A stretch of DNA of 31,504 bases from JAMLIN01 sp964476625 (GTDB lineage Bacteria > Pseudomonadota > Gammaproteobacteria > Burkholderiales > Burkholderiaceae_E), in the NCBI GenBank assembly GCA_964476625.1, contig CAYZBJ010000046.1:1-31504 (forward strand). Reading direction: 5' to 3'. The notes under the pieces are model-generated. The model searched no databases and had not been told where the DNA came from. It worked only from the letters and a program-made list of their open reading frames with translations. Positions within the stretch are counted from its first letter, which is position 1, and each line of letters opens with the position of its first letter. Shown here piece by piece: positions 21,624-30,889 of this stretch. The position numbers were made by a program, and so were the translations under genes.

Positions 21624-23207
21624 CTACAGCAGCCAGGTGACGGCCACGAAGCCGGTCGCCGTCATGGCCACGGTGTAAGGCAACGCCATGATGACCATGC
21701 GCACGTACGACAGCCGGATCAGCGGCGCAAGCGCCGAGGTCAGCAGGAACAGGAACGCCGCCTGGCCGTTGGGCGTGGAGACGCTCGGCACGTTGGTGCC
21801 GGTGTTGACCGCCACCGCCAGCAGGTCGAACTGGGCGCGGTCGATGGTGCCGGTCTTCAAGGCATCGCTCAGCTCATTGATGAACACCGTGGCGATGAAC
21901 ACATTCTCGGTTACCGTCGAGAGTACGCCGTTGACGATAAAGACGGCCGACGGCTGCAGTTCGCGGGGCAGCGCGAGCACGAGGTTGAAGATCGGACTCA
22001 GCAGGTGCTGGTCGTGGATCACGGCCACGACCGCGAAGAACACGACCAGCAGCGCGGTGAAGGGCAGCGCCTCCTGGAACGCGTGGCCTATGCGGCGCTC
22101 GTCGACGATGCCGAGAAACGACGTCGCCAGCACGATCACCGTGACGCCGATGATGCCGACCGCGGTCAGGTGCAGTGCGAGCCCGGCGATCAGGAAGACG
22201 AGCACCGCAGCCTGGACGAGGAGCGCTGCCGTATCGCGCACATTGCGCCTGCTGCTTTCGGCCTGGTCGAAAGCGACGAGAACCGCGCGCACCGACTCCG
22301 GCAGTTCCGCCCCGTAGCCGAACAGACGGAAGCGTTCGAGCAGGGCACAGGTGATGAGTCCGGCGATGACGACCGGGACCGAGACCGGCGCCATGCGGAC
22401 GAAGAACTCCTGGAAGTTCCAGCCCGCGAGTGTGCCGATCAGCAGGTTCTGCGGTTCGCCGACCAGGGTCATGACGCCGCCCATCGCGGTCGCCACCGCG
22501 CCGTGCATGACCAGGCTCCTCAGGAACGCGCGGAAGCGCTCCAGGTCCTCGGTCTGCACGAGATCCCACTCGAAGCTCGTCGCCTTCAGGATGGCGTGGA
22601 CGCTGTCGACGTCCCCGGCGCTCGGGGCCGGCGCCGGATGGGCGGCCTGCTCGCCATGGCCGGGTTGCGGATCGGCGTGATCGAGATGCTTGCCGGAAGC
22701 GACCCGGTGGTACACACCGTAGAAGCCCATCGCCACCGTGATGATGATCGCGATCCCCGTCAGCGCGTCCAGGAAGGCCGACAACACCACCGTGACCGAG
22801 ATGAACGACAGCGTCAGCAGCATCTTCGAACGGATCTTGACCACCATCTTGGTGACCATGAACAGCAGCAGGTCCTTGAGGAAGTAGACGCCGGCCACCA
22901 TGAAGATCAGCAGCAGCATCACGTCGAACCCCCGGACCACCTCCTCGTAGACCGCCAGCGGCGTCGCCATGCCGATCGCGATCGCCTCGATCACGAGCAG
23001 CCCGCCCGGTTGCAGCGGGTAGCAGCGCAGCGACATGACCAGGGTGAACAGGAACTCGCACAGCAGCACCCAGCCCGCGGTGTAGGGGCTGACGGCGAAC
23101 ACGACCGGGTTGAGCACCAGGAAGCCAAGGATGGTGTGCTTGTACCAGGGCGGCGAATTACCCAGGAAGTTCTGCAGGAACGCACCGGCAAGGCTGGGCT
23201 GATTCAT
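21624..23207 (-). CDS. nhaB: Na+/H+ antiporter NhaB
   Basis: A 527-residue inner-membrane antiporter exchanging Na+ for H+, close to E. coli NhaB along its length: NSPPWYKHTILGFLVLNPVV, VVLSAFLDALTGIAI (with Asp147, the residue number known to matter in E. coli), GGVMTLVGEPQNLLIG, LPFTALLVVFFAVVAVIHDQ and NTGTNVPSVSTPNGQAAFLF. A cytoplasmic or periplasmic loop at about 168-212 is enriched in His (174, 177, 184, 190, 204), Pro and Ala and differs from E. coli. The C-terminus is shorter by several residues. I start at the ATG at 23207, which has AAGGA 5 bases upstream; an in-frame codon at 23231 lacks a site. Divergent from the usp-tamAB set with about 250 bp between. Confidence 0.95.
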   Translation of the reverse strand: MNQPSLAGAFLQNFLGNSPPWYKHTILGFLVLNPVVFAVSPYTAGWVLLCEFLFTLVMSLRCYPLQPGGLLVIEAIAIGMATPLAVYEEVVRGFDVMLLLIFMVAGVYFLKDLLLFMVTKMVVKIRSKMLLTLSFISVTVVLSAFLDALTGIAIIITVAMGFYGVYHRVASGKHLDHADPQPGHGEQAAHPAPAPSAGDVDSVHAILKATSFEWDLVQTEDLERFRAFLRSLVMHGAVATAMGGVMTLVGEPQNLLIGTLAGWNFQEFFVRMAPVSVPVVIAGLITCALLERFRLFGYGAELPESVRAVLVAFDQAESSRRNVRDTAALLVQAAVLVFLIAGLALHLTAVGIIGVTVIVLATSFLGIVDERRIGHAFQEALPFTALLVVFFAVVAVIHDQHLLSPIFNLVLALPRELQPSAVFIVNGVLSTVTENVFIATVFINELSDALKTGTIDRAQFDLLAVAVNTGTNVPSVSTPNGQAAFLFLLTSALAPLIRLSYVRMVIMALPYTVAMTATGFVAVTWLL

Positions 23208-23352
23208 CCGTTTCCTTGATCTGAAACACAAGACCGCCGCCGGCGCGTCGCACGGGCGTGCCGAACTATTCCATGAGTGACTCCCCTCCTACCCGACGCG
23301 CACCCGGTGTAACGCCGCCGCAACCGACTTCGGGCAAGTCGAAGCCGGCTGC

Positions 23353-23358
23353 TAGTAT
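23353..23358 (+). promoter_or_regulatory. Weak candidate -10 for the usp-tamAB transcript
   Basis: TAGTAT at 23353-23358 in the nhaB/usp intergenic region resembles a -10 box, about 100 bases before the usp ATG. No good -35 lies 16-18 bases upstream, so confidence is low. Nearby CGACTT (23325-23330) and AAGTCG (23336-23341) form a short inverted repeat that could be a regulator site. Confidence 0.2.
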
Positions 23359-23456
23359 CCTTGGCTCACGCGCCGTGCCTCCGCGTCGTTGCGACGCATC
23401 GCACGGCCAGCACGCATCCTAGCCGCAATATTACCCAAGGGAGCGCCGTACTTGCC

Positions 23457-24344
23457 ATGAAGCTCGACAACATCCTGGTGATCGCGGACCGGGACGATTC
23501 CAGGCAGATCGCCGTGCGCGCCGCGCTCGAACTGCTCCCGGCCGCCACGGGGCGGCTGCGCGTCGTGGGGTTCGCCTACGAATATGCCGCGGCGGAGCCC
23601 GGCCTGCTCTCGGCGACGGCAGCGGCCACGCTCCGGCGGGCCTTGCTGGCGGACAAGCGACGATGGCTCAGGCGCAGCGTCGTCGCCCAGCTGCCCGGCA
23701 ACGGACGCTCGAGCATCGAAGCCGTATGGGCGGCGGACATCGTGGACTGGATCGTCGAGGCCGTGCCACGCGAAGGGATCGACCTGGTCGTGAAGGCCGG
23801 CCATCGCAGCGAGAACCTGTTCTATACACCCACGGACTGGCAGCTGCTGCGCCGCTGCCCGGCGCCGGTGCTGATCGCGGGCCGCAGGCCGCGCGGGAAG
23901 AGCCGGCGCATCCTGGCCACGATCGACGCCGGCTCCGCCGACCCGGTCCAGATCGGGCTGAACCGCAAGGTGCTGGCGGCCGCGGCCCGCCTGGGCGCGG
24001 TCCTGGACGGGCGGGTCCATGCCGCCTATGTCATTCCCGTGTCCACCATAGCCAGGGACCTCGACCTGGTCGACATCGAAGCCCTGGAGCGTCGCACCCG
24101 CGCGAAACTGGGTGCCTCGCTCACGGCCCTGGCCGGCGAGCACGGCATCCTCCCGGAGAACGTCGTCATCAAGGCAGGGCCGCCGGATCGCCGGCTGCCC
24201 AGCATCGCCGCCAGGCTCAAGGCCGACATCGTGGTCATGGGCACGGTGGGCCGTACCGGCGCAGCCGGCAAGCTGCTGGGCAACACCGCCGAGCAGGTGC
24301 TGCATCGCCTGCACACCAGCATGCTCGCGTTGCGGCCCGACTGA
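23457..24344 (+). CDS. Universal stress protein with two Usp domains (UspE-like)
   Basis: A 295-residue soluble protein built from two Usp folds. Domain 1 (1-145) starts MKLDNILVIADRDD and ends CPAPVLIAGRR; domain 2 (150-293) starts RRILATIDAGS and ends TSMLALRP. Domain 2 has the ATP-binding pattern of the family, ADIVVMGTVGRTGAAGKLLG followed by NTAEQVL, while domain 1 has only VVKAGHRSENLFY in the same place and may not bind nucleotide. UspE-type tandem proteins take part in stress resistance and adhesion. The ATG at 23457 has AGGGAG about 13 bases upstream, a long spacing. Its stop lies 19 bp before tamA, so these genes are probably cotranscribed. Confidence 0.88.
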   Translation: MKLDNILVIADRDDSRQIAVRAALELLPAATGRLRVVGFAYEYAAAEPGLLSATAAATLRRALLADKRRWLRRSVVAQLPGNGRSSIEAVWAADIVDWIVEAVPREGIDLVVKAGHRSENLFYTPTDWQLLRRCPAPVLIAGRRPRGKSRRILATIDAGSADPVQIGLNRKVLAAAARLGAVLDGRVHAAYVIPVSTIARDLDLVDIEALERRTRAKLGASLTALAGEHGILPENVVIKAGPPDRRLPSIAARLKADIVVMGTVGRTGAAGKLLGNTAEQVLHRLHTSMLALRPD

Positions 24345-24363
24345 TCCGGCGCCGGTCCAGCAG

Positions 24364-26214
24364 ATGAGATGTCGATCCGCGGCTCTGCTGGCTGCCGTGA
24401 TTGTTGCACTGCAGGGCTGCGGCGTGCTGCGCGGCAATGGGGGCGAGCAAGCCCGCGGTGAAGAGAGCGCCGTCGAGGTTACCGAAGGCGAGCTGGTCTT
24501 CCAGGTGAAGGTCGTCAGCGAAGATCGCAGCATCGGCCGGCATCTGGAACGCCACCTCGATCTCCAACGTTACACACGGTTTCCCGACCTGCACGCCACC
24601 GAGTTCAACCGCCTGCTGGCCGAGGCCGACGCCAACGCACGCGACTTGCTCGCTGCACTGGGCTACTTCAACCCGGAATTGACGCTGCGCGTGGACGCCG
24701 CCGCCGAAGGCAGCGCCGCGCCGCGCACCATCGTCATCGAAGTGGAGCCGGGCGAGCAGACCAAGGTGACCAGCCACTCGATCAGCTTTGCCGACCCGAT
24801 GGACAGCGACCCGAAAGCGGCGGCGCAGCGCGCGCGGATCCAGCAGGCGTGGTCGCTCAAGGAGGGCAATGCCTTCACCCAGTCCGACTGGAACGCGGCC
24901 AAGAATGCCGGTCTGCGCGACCTGCAGAAAGAGCGCTACCCGACCGCGCGCATCGCCGACAGCCAGGCCGCCGTCGATGCCGACCGCAACCGCGCCAGCC
25001 TGCGCGTGCACTACGACCCGGGCCCGTCCTACCGCTTCGGCGACATCAGGCTCACCGGGGTCGAACGTTACGACGCCGAAGGCATCAGGAACATCGTGCG
25101 CATTCCCACCGGCGCGGAATACAGCGAGGAGGAACTGCTCGATGCCCAGCAGCGCCTGGCCGCCAGCGGCTATTTCGACTCGGCCTTCCTGATGCTCGAC
25201 ACCGAAGACAGCGATCCGGAGCATGCCGCCGTCATCGCGCAGCTGCGTGAGGCCAGGTACCAGAAGGTGGTGTTCGGCGTCGGCCTGACCACCGACGCCG
25301 GGCCGCGCGTGTCGATCGACCACACGCACAACCAGCTCTGGCCGTTGGGCTGGCGCGCGGTCAGCCGTCTCTCGCTCGATGCCAAGAGCCAGGCCGCCTC
25401 GACGCTGTGGACGGACATGCCCAAGCGCTCGGGCTGGGCGTGGTTCCTGGGTGCGGGGCTGGAGCGGGCCGAAGTGGGCGATTTCAAGTCCAACTCGGTG
25501 TCGCTGCAGGGCGGGCGCACCAAGAGCGTGGGCCATATCGACCGGCGTTACTTCCTGCAGTACGACATGAGCAAGGTCGTGGGCGGTGATGCACCCGGCA
25601 GCGCGTCCTCGCTGATGGCCAACTACGGCTGGACCGGGCGCTACTTCAACAACAAGACCAACCCGACCGCCGGCTACGGTCTGGGCGCCGAGGCCGGTGT
25701 CGGTTTCACGCTGACGCCTCGGCGCGATCCATTCCTGCGCATGCGCCTGCATGCGCTGCAGTTCTGGCCGCTGGGCCAGCGCGACGAATTGGGGCGCCAG
25801 AGCCGCCTGGCGCTGCGCGGCGAGCTGGGGGCCGTGATGGCCGACGACCGTGCGCAACTGCCCTCGACCCTGCTGTTCCTGACCGGCGGCGACACCACCG
25901 TGCGCGGGTACGGCTACAGGAGCATCGGCACACGCTCCATCGCCGACAAGCTCTATGGCGGCCGCTACATGACGGTAGGCAGCGTGGAATGGCAGCGCCC
26001 GATCACGCTGATGGGCAACGAGACCGATTGGGAGCACACGCTGTTCGTCGACGTGGGCTCGGTGTCCGACAGCACCGGCGACATGGACGTCCATACGGGC
26101 GTCGGCACGGGTATCCGCTGGAACAGCCCGGTCGGGCCCATGCAGGCCGATGTGGCCTACGGCGTGAAAGACCGGCAGATCCGCCTGCACCTGCGGTTGG
26201 GCTTTTCCTTCTGA
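24364..26214 (+). CDS. tamA: Outer-membrane translocation assembly protein TamA
   Basis: A 616-residue Omp85-family protein. Residues 1-18 are a signal sequence; 42-280 hold three POTRA domains (for example SYRFGDIRLTGVERYDAEGI and the region EELLDAQQRLAASGYFD), and 285-616 a 16-strand beta-barrel with the family marks GYGYRSIGTR and VGTGIRWNSPVGPMQADVAY, ending in a Phe (LGFSF) as expected for BAM-dependent insertion. TamA works with TamB, encoded next, moving proteins or phospholipids to the outer membrane. The signal ends ALQGC, so Cys19 could be lipidated, which is unusual for TamA. No strong ribosome site; it follows the usp gene by 19 bp and its stop shares a base with the tamB start (TGATG). 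Confidence 0.93.
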   Translation: MRCRSAALLAAVIVALQGCGVLRGNGGEQARGEESAVEVTEGELVFQVKVVSEDRSIGRHLERHLDLQRYTRFPDLHATEFNRLLAEADANARDLLAALGYFNPELTLRVDAAAEGSAAPRTIVIEVEPGEQTKVTSHSISFADPMDSDPKAAAQRARIQQAWSLKEGNAFTQSDWNAAKNAGLRDLQKERYPTARIADSQAAVDADRNRASLRVHYDPGPSYRFGDIRLTGVERYDAEGIRNIVRIPTGAEYSEEELLDAQQRLAASGYFDSAFLMLDTEDSDPEHAAVIAQLREARYQKVVFGVGLTTDAGPRVSIDHTHNQLWPLGWRAVSRLSLDAKSQAASTLWTDMPKRSGWAWFLGAGLERAEVGDFKSNSVSLQGGRTKSVGHIDRRYFLQYDMSKVVGGDAPGSASSLMANYGWTGRYFNNKTNPTAGYGLGAEAGVGFTLTPRRDPFLRMRLHALQFWPLGQRDELGRQSRLALRGELGAVMADDRAQLPSTLLFLTGGDTTVRGYGYRSIGTRSIADKLYGGRYMTVGSVEWQRPITLMGNETDWEHTLFVDVGSVSDSTGDMDVHTGVGTGIRWNSPVGPMQADVAYGVKDRQIRLHLRLGFSF

Positions 26215-29200
26215 TGTCGGCAATGAAACCCGGCGGACCCTTAAAACGCCTGATGTGGCTGCTGGTGGCGCTGTTGCTGGCGCTCGTGCTGGCCCTCGGT
26301 GCCGTGCTCTGGTGGGCTTCCAGCGATGGATCTCTGCCACGCGCCCTGCAACTGGCGCAGAAGTACCTGCCCGAGGACCAGAGCCTGGTCTACGAGGGGG
26401 CGAGCGGCTCCATCACCGGCGGTGGCACCGTGCAGCGCCTGCAATGGGGCATGCCGGGCACCGATCTGGCCATCGAGCAGTTGCAGATCGACTGGAGCCT
26501 GGCCGAACTGCTGGGCCGCGCGCTGCATGTGCGCACACTGCAGGCCGAGCGCATCCACCTCAGGCTGGGCCCGCAGCCGGACCAGCCCGAGCCGCCCCGG
26601 GAGCCGTTCGCCATGCCCGAGCAGTTGACCGTGCCGATACGGGTCACGCTGCCGGTGCAGGTGGGGCGCCTGGAGATCGAGACCGTGGCGGAGGATGGCA
26701 GCAGCGCCGTGCAGGCGCTCGACGACATCGCTGCGCAGTACCGCTACGACGGCACCTGGCACGACCTGCAACTGACCAGCCTGCGCCATGGCCAGAGCCA
26801 TGCCCGGGCGGACGTGAAGCTCAACGCCCACGACCTGGGCGTACGGGCGAGGATCGGTGCATGGCTGAGCGATTGGGTGTCCGATGCGCCGCTGCGCATG
26901 CAGGCGCTGCTGCAGGCCGATGGCACGCTGGCGGGGGGAGATGCCGCGCACATCGACCTGCGATTCGACGCGCAGGAGCACGGCGCCGATGTTGATGCGG
27001 CTGCAGTGATCGCCCGCCTGCTGCAGGACGTGATGGCAGGGGGCACGCAGGCGGCCGATGCCCGGCCGCCCGGTGCGGTGCTGCACGGGCTGGTCGCGCT
27101 GCACCCCTGGCGCGGCCAGCCCGTGCAGCAGGCCCATGTGCGGCTGGCCCATCTGAACGCCCGGGCATTCCATGCCGCAGCCCCGGCGACCGACTTGCAC
27201 GGCCACATCGAAATCGATCCCGATGGCGCGCAGGGCGCACAGTCGTCCCTGGCGTCCGCGGCGTGGATGCTGGCGGCCGAGATCCGGAACCGTGCGCCGG
27301 GCGCCTGGGATGCCCAGCGCCTGCCGGTCGACAGCATCGAGGCCAGGGCCCGCTACGCACCCGAGCGCTGGACGGCCGAGACCGTGCAGGTGCACGTGGG
27401 CGATGGCCGCCTGCAGTTGCAGGGCCACTTCGAGCCGCAGACGCAGGCGCTCGATGTGCGCGCCGAGGTACGGCAGTTGCCATTGGTGCGAATCCACAGT
27501 GAACTGGCGGCCCAGCGGGTGCCCGACCTGAGCGGCACGCTGGCCGCCACGGGCCAACTGGACAGCGGTGTCGGCTTCGATGTGGATATCAGCAGCCAGG
27601 GCACCGCCACGGGGGCAGGCGACAGCCAGCGCAGCCGCTGGAATGTGCGCGCCATCCAGGCCGAGGGCCGCTGGTCGCCGCAGCGGCTCGACGTCGAGCG
27701 CATGCACCTCGATGCATTCCAGGCCAAGGTCGATGCCCACGCGCTGAGCGTGGCGCTGCCGGACGCCGACCGCATCGAGGCTGTCGTCACGGCCACCGCG
27801 CCCGGGCTCAGCCTCGATGCCGATGCCGCCATGCGGCAAGCCAGCGGTGGCGGCAAGCTGACGCTGGACGTAGCGTCGGCCGAGCAACTGGTGGGCTGGC
27901 TGCGGTCCCTGCCGGTGCTGGGCGAGTCACTGCCGGCGCTCGAGGCCACGGGCGGTGCGCAGATCGTGGCCGACTGGCAAGGTGGTTGGCAACAATGGCT
28001 CGATGGCCTGCAGAACCCCGCGACGCACCCGGACCTGCACCTGAACGCCCATGCCCGGAGCGCCGGCTTGCACATCGAGCTGCCCGCCGCCGAGCCGGCC
28101 CGGGCGGCGGGTGCCGAAGGTGGCAAGGCAGCGCCGCGGCAGGCGTCGTCCGCTACGGTGATCGATGTGCAAAAGCTCGATGCACGGGTGCAGGGCAATC
28201 TGGCCAACGCCGCACTGGTGATGGAGGGCGACCTCACCGCCAACGGTACGCATGCGGTGCTGGCCACACGGGCGCAGATGGCGCAAACCGGTGCCTCCGG
28301 CGCGCCGGTGTGGAACATCACGCTGCAGCAACTCGCAGCTGCGGCCACCCTGCCCCGGCAAAAGCAGCCCTGGCGCCTGGAGGTCGGCGAAGGCCTGCAG
28401 GTCACGGCGCAGACCGACGATGCCCTGCGGATCACCACGACCGCCGGGCAGGCCACGCTCACGCCGCCGGCAGGCGTGGCCAAGCCGGGCGAAGCGCTGG
28501 TGCTGCGCTGGGAGCCGGTGCACTTCTCCCAAGCGGCCGATGGCGCGACCCGCATCCAGTCGCGCGGCGAGCTCCACGGCCTGGTGCCGGCCTGGGTCGA
28601 TGCGCTGGCGCCCGACCAGCCGCCGCTCGAGGCGGTAGGCATCCAGTCGTCGCTGGTCCTCAGCGGCGACTGGGATATCGAGATGGGCGAGGCGCTGCGC
28701 CTGCAGGCGTCGATCCGTCGCGACAGCGGCGATCTCTGGCTGGGCGAGCCCAGCGCACAGGCCGCCGGCGCGGCCATCAGCGAGAAGACACGCATCGAGG
28801 TGGACGACAGCACGCGCGCGCCCGGCGTGGCCGCCGGTATCAGGAACCTGGAACTGCTCGTGCGATCCGACGGCGACGAAGTGCAAGCCCGGCTCGACTG
28901 GGACACCGAGCGCGCAGGCCTCATCCAGGGCCAGGCGCAGACCCGCCTGGCGCGGCAGGCGGGTGACTGGACGCTGCCGGACGATGCCCCGCTAGGCGGG
29001 CAGTTGCGCGCGCAACTGCAGGACCTGGGGGTCTGGAGCAGCCTGGCCCCGCTGGGCTGGCGCATCACCGGGGCGCTGGACGCCGACGTCAAGCTCGCCG
29101 GTACCGTCCAGGCCCCGCAACTGCAGGGCCCGATCAAGGTCGACGGCTTGAACCTGCGCTCGGTGCTCGACGGAGTGGATCTGCACGATGGCCGCCTGCG

Positions 29201-30329
29201 CGCGAGGCTGGACGGCCATCGCCTCGACATCGAGGAGCTGGTGCTGCAAGGGGGTACCGGCAGCCATGCGTACGTGCGCGGCATGAGCGGCAACCGCAGC
29301 CCGGCCCCGACCGAGCGTGGCCGGATGGTCGCCAGTGGCCGCATCGACTGGAGCGGCGTGGCCCATGCCACGGCGCAGGATTCCGGTATCGCGCTGGACG
29401 TGAACGCCCGGCTGGAGCAGATGCAGGTGCTGGTGCGCAGCGACCGGCAGGTCAGCGTCAGTGGCGAGCTGTCGGCCGGCCTGGCCGATGGCCGCCTGCG
29501 CGTGCGCGGCGACGTCCATGTCGATCGCGCCTCGATCACGCTGCCAGAATCGGGCGCGCCGACCCTGGGCGACGACGTGGTGGTCGTGCGCGCCAGCGAG
29601 CGGCAGGCCGAGGCGGAGCAGGACGAGGCCCAGGCCCGCGGCGAACTGCAGACCGCCCAGCCCATGGACATGGAGGTCAAGCTCGACCTGGGGCGGGATT
29701 TCGCGCTGCAGGGCCATGGCATCACCACGCGCCTGCAGGGCGATCTGACCATTCGCAGCGTCGAGAGCGGCAACGACCCAATCAGCATCGTCGGCGAGAT
29801 CCGCACCGACGAAGGCCGCTTCCGCGCCTGGGGCCAGGCCTTGAACGTGGAGAGCGGCGTCGTGCTGTTCAACGGCCCCTACAGCAATCCGTCGCTCGAC
29901 ATGCTGGCCCTGCGTCCCAACATCGACGTGCGCGCGGGCGTGCGCGTCACCGGTACCGCGCTGGCGCCGCGCGTGGCGCTGTACTCCGAGCCACCACTGC
30001 CCGATGCCGAGACACTGTCGTGGGTAGTACTGGGACGCGCGCCCGGTACGGGTGGCGGCGATGGCAACGCCATGCAGCAGGCTGCCCTGGGCCTGCTGGC
30101 GGGCAACCTGGGCGAGGGCCTGGGCTTCGACGAAGTGGGTTTGAGCGAGAGCGGCGTATCGATCGGCAAGCGCCTGTCCGACCAGTTGTACGTCACGTAC
30201 GAGGCCGGCATGTCCGGCGCGGCCAGCACGCTGTACATGTTCTACGACATCACACGCCGCCTGACGGCGCGTGGGCAGACCGGCAAGACCAGCGCGGTGG
30301 ACCTGATCTATACGATCACGTACGACTGA
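26214..30329 (+). CDS. tamB: Translocation and assembly module protein TamB
   Basis: A 1371-residue AsmA-like protein, the inner-membrane partner of TamA (E. coli TamB is 1259). An uncleaved N-terminal membrane anchor is clear (LMWLLVALLLALVLALGAVL, about 13-32), followed by a very long, repetitive beta-rich periplasmic region that should form the hydrophobic groove spanning the periplasm. The C-terminal DUF490/TamB domain is recognisable: DPISIVGEIRTDEGRFRAWG, LNVESGVVLFNGPYSNPSLD, SEPPLPDAETLSWVVLGRAP, SDQLYVTYEAGMSGA and the terminal VDLIYTITYD. The start ATG overlaps the tamA stop by one base; a second ATG four codons later is possible. A transcription stop should follow, but none is obvious in the AT-richer DNA downstream. 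Confidence 0.95.
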   Translation: MSAMKPGGPLKRLMWLLVALLLALVLALGAVLWWASSDGSLPRALQLAQKYLPEDQSLVYEGASGSITGGGTVQRLQWGMPGTDLAIEQLQIDWSLAELLGRALHVRTLQAERIHLRLGPQPDQPEPPREPFAMPEQLTVPIRVTLPVQVGRLEIETVAEDGSSAVQALDDIAAQYRYDGTWHDLQLTSLRHGQSHARADVKLNAHDLGVRARIGAWLSDWVSDAPLRMQALLQADGTLAGGDAAHIDLRFDAQEHGADVDAAAVIARLLQDVMAGGTQAADARPPGAVLHGLVALHPWRGQPVQQAHVRLAHLNARAFHAAAPATDLHGHIEIDPDGAQGAQSSLASAAWMLAAEIRNRAPGAWDAQRLPVDSIEARARYAPERWTAETVQVHVGDGRLQLQGHFEPQTQALDVRAEVRQLPLVRIHSELAAQRVPDLSGTLAATGQLDSGVGFDVDISSQGTATGAGDSQRSRWNVRAIQAEGRWSPQRLDVERMHLDAFQAKVDAHALSVALPDADRIEAVVTATAPGLSLDADAAMRQASGGGKLTLDVASAEQLVGWLRSLPVLGESLPALEATGGAQIVADWQGGWQQWLDGLQNPATHPDLHLNAHARSAGLHIELPAAEPARAAGAEGGKAAPRQASSATVIDVQKLDARVQGNLANAALVMEGDLTANGTHAVLATRAQMAQTGASGAPVWNITLQQLAAAATLPRQKQPWRLEVGEGLQVTAQTDDALRITTTAGQATLTPPAGVAKPGEALVLRWEPVHFSQAADGATRIQSRGELHGLVPAWVDALAPDQPPLEAVGIQSSLVLSGDWDIEMGEALRLQASIRRDSGDLWLGEPSAQAAGAAISEKTRIEVDDSTRAPGVAAGIRNLELLVRSDGDEVQARLDWDTERAGLIQGQAQTRLARQAGDWTLPDDAPLGGQLRAQLQDLGVWSSLAPLGWRITGALDADVKLAGTVQAPQLQGPIKVDGLNLRSVLDGVDLHDGRLRARLDGHRLDIEELVLQGGTGSHAYVRGMSGNRSPAPTERGRMVASGRIDWSGVAHATAQDSGIALDVNARLEQMQVLVRSDRQVSVSGELSAGLADGRLRVRGDVHVDRASITLPESGAPTLGDDVVVVRASERQAEAEQDEAQARGELQTAQPMDMEVKLDLGRDFALQGHGITTRLQGDLTIRSVESGNDPISIVGEIRTDEGRFRAWGQALNVESGVVLFNGPYSNPSLDMLALRPNIDVRAGVRVTGTALAPRVALYSEPPLPDAETLSWVVLGRAPGTGGGDGNAMQQAALGLLAGNLGEGLGFDEVGLSESGVSIGKRLSDQLYVTYEAGMSGAASTLYMFYDITRRLTARGQTGKTSAVDLIYTITYD

Positions 30330-30449
30330 CAGCGGACTGGGGCGCGGCCACCGGCCCCAATCCGAAGCGGATCACAGAGGGCCGTTCTCTAGAAAATTCT
30401 GGTCCGCAATTGCCCAGGCACGTCAGCATTCCGGCATTTTGACGGCGCG

Positions 30450-30713
30450 GTGCAGTATCTGACTGCAGCTGAATACCACGCGAGAAGAGACAGCGACTTC
30501 AACATGCCGTATATAAATTCGCGGCACATTAAGCCGATGTCGAAGAAGATGTTCAAGCTGAATGGGGCGATCAATGTCGACGACTGGGTAGAGCTCTCAT
30601 CGCATTTCTTCTCAGCCAATCCACTGATGTTCGAGTACTTCAATGGCGAATACCCGGATCACATCGTGAATATTCTAGAAAAGCTTCGTGCGCTTCCAGC
30701 GGACGGCCGGTAG
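30450..30713 (+). CDS. Unrecognised small ORF or gene remnant
   Basis: An 87-codon frame with a GTG start and no ribosome site, in DNA visibly richer in A and T than the rest. The protein (FNMPYINSRHIKPMSKKMFK, later DDWVELSSHFFSANPLMFEY and FNGEYPDHIVNILEKLRALP) has a natural-looking amino-acid mix, rich in Phe, Tyr, Asn, Ile and Lys, unlike a GC-rich shadow frame. The same frame stays open upstream to about 30395 (reading SAFRHFDGAV just before the GTG), so this may be the 3' end of a longer, truncated gene. I recognise no family. Composition and position between tamB and a toxin gene suggest acquired DNA. Confidence 0.4.
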   Translation: MQYLTAAEYHARRDSDFNMPYINSRHIKPMSKKMFKLNGAINVDDWVELSSHFFSANPLMFEYFNGEYPDHIVNILEKLRALPADGR

Positions 30714-30777
30714 AGACGCTACTGGTTGTTTCGAACAATCAAAATTTGCGGCTCACGTGGGTCCACTACACGATAAT

Positions 30778-30818
30778 GGGTGAGCACTCTCGGTCTGAGC
30801 TCCTACCCAAAAATTTTT
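30778..30818 (+). terminator. Candidate intrinsic terminator
   Basis: GGGTGAGC (30778-30785) pairs with GCTC (30799-30802) and, after a 2-nt bulge, ACCC (30805-30808). The stem is followed by AAAAA and then TTTTT (30814-30818). It lies 65 bp after the small ORF stop. The loop of 13 nt is large, so the call is weak. Confidence 0.3.
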
Positions 30819-30872
30819 GCACCTTCGCGCAGTCGCAGTTGGCTGCGTTACGGATTTTTCAATAGCTGACGA

Positions 30873-30889
30873 TAGTCCTCGAAGGACTA
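30873..30889. repeat. Short perfect inverted repeat
   Basis: TAGTCCT and AGGACTA flank CGA, a 7-bp stem with a 3-nt loop. It lies 122 bp beyond the stop of the - strand toxin gene and may be a transcription stop or a mobile-element scar. Confidence 0.35.

Noticed and set aside
21585..23219. 544-codon + strand frame opposite nhaB
   Set aside because: Extremely Asp/Gln/His/Arg-rich, a mirror of membrane-helix codons in nhaB; not a protein.
24235..26340. 701-codon - strand frame opposite tamA
   Set aside because: Shadow of tamA with no motif or ribosome site.
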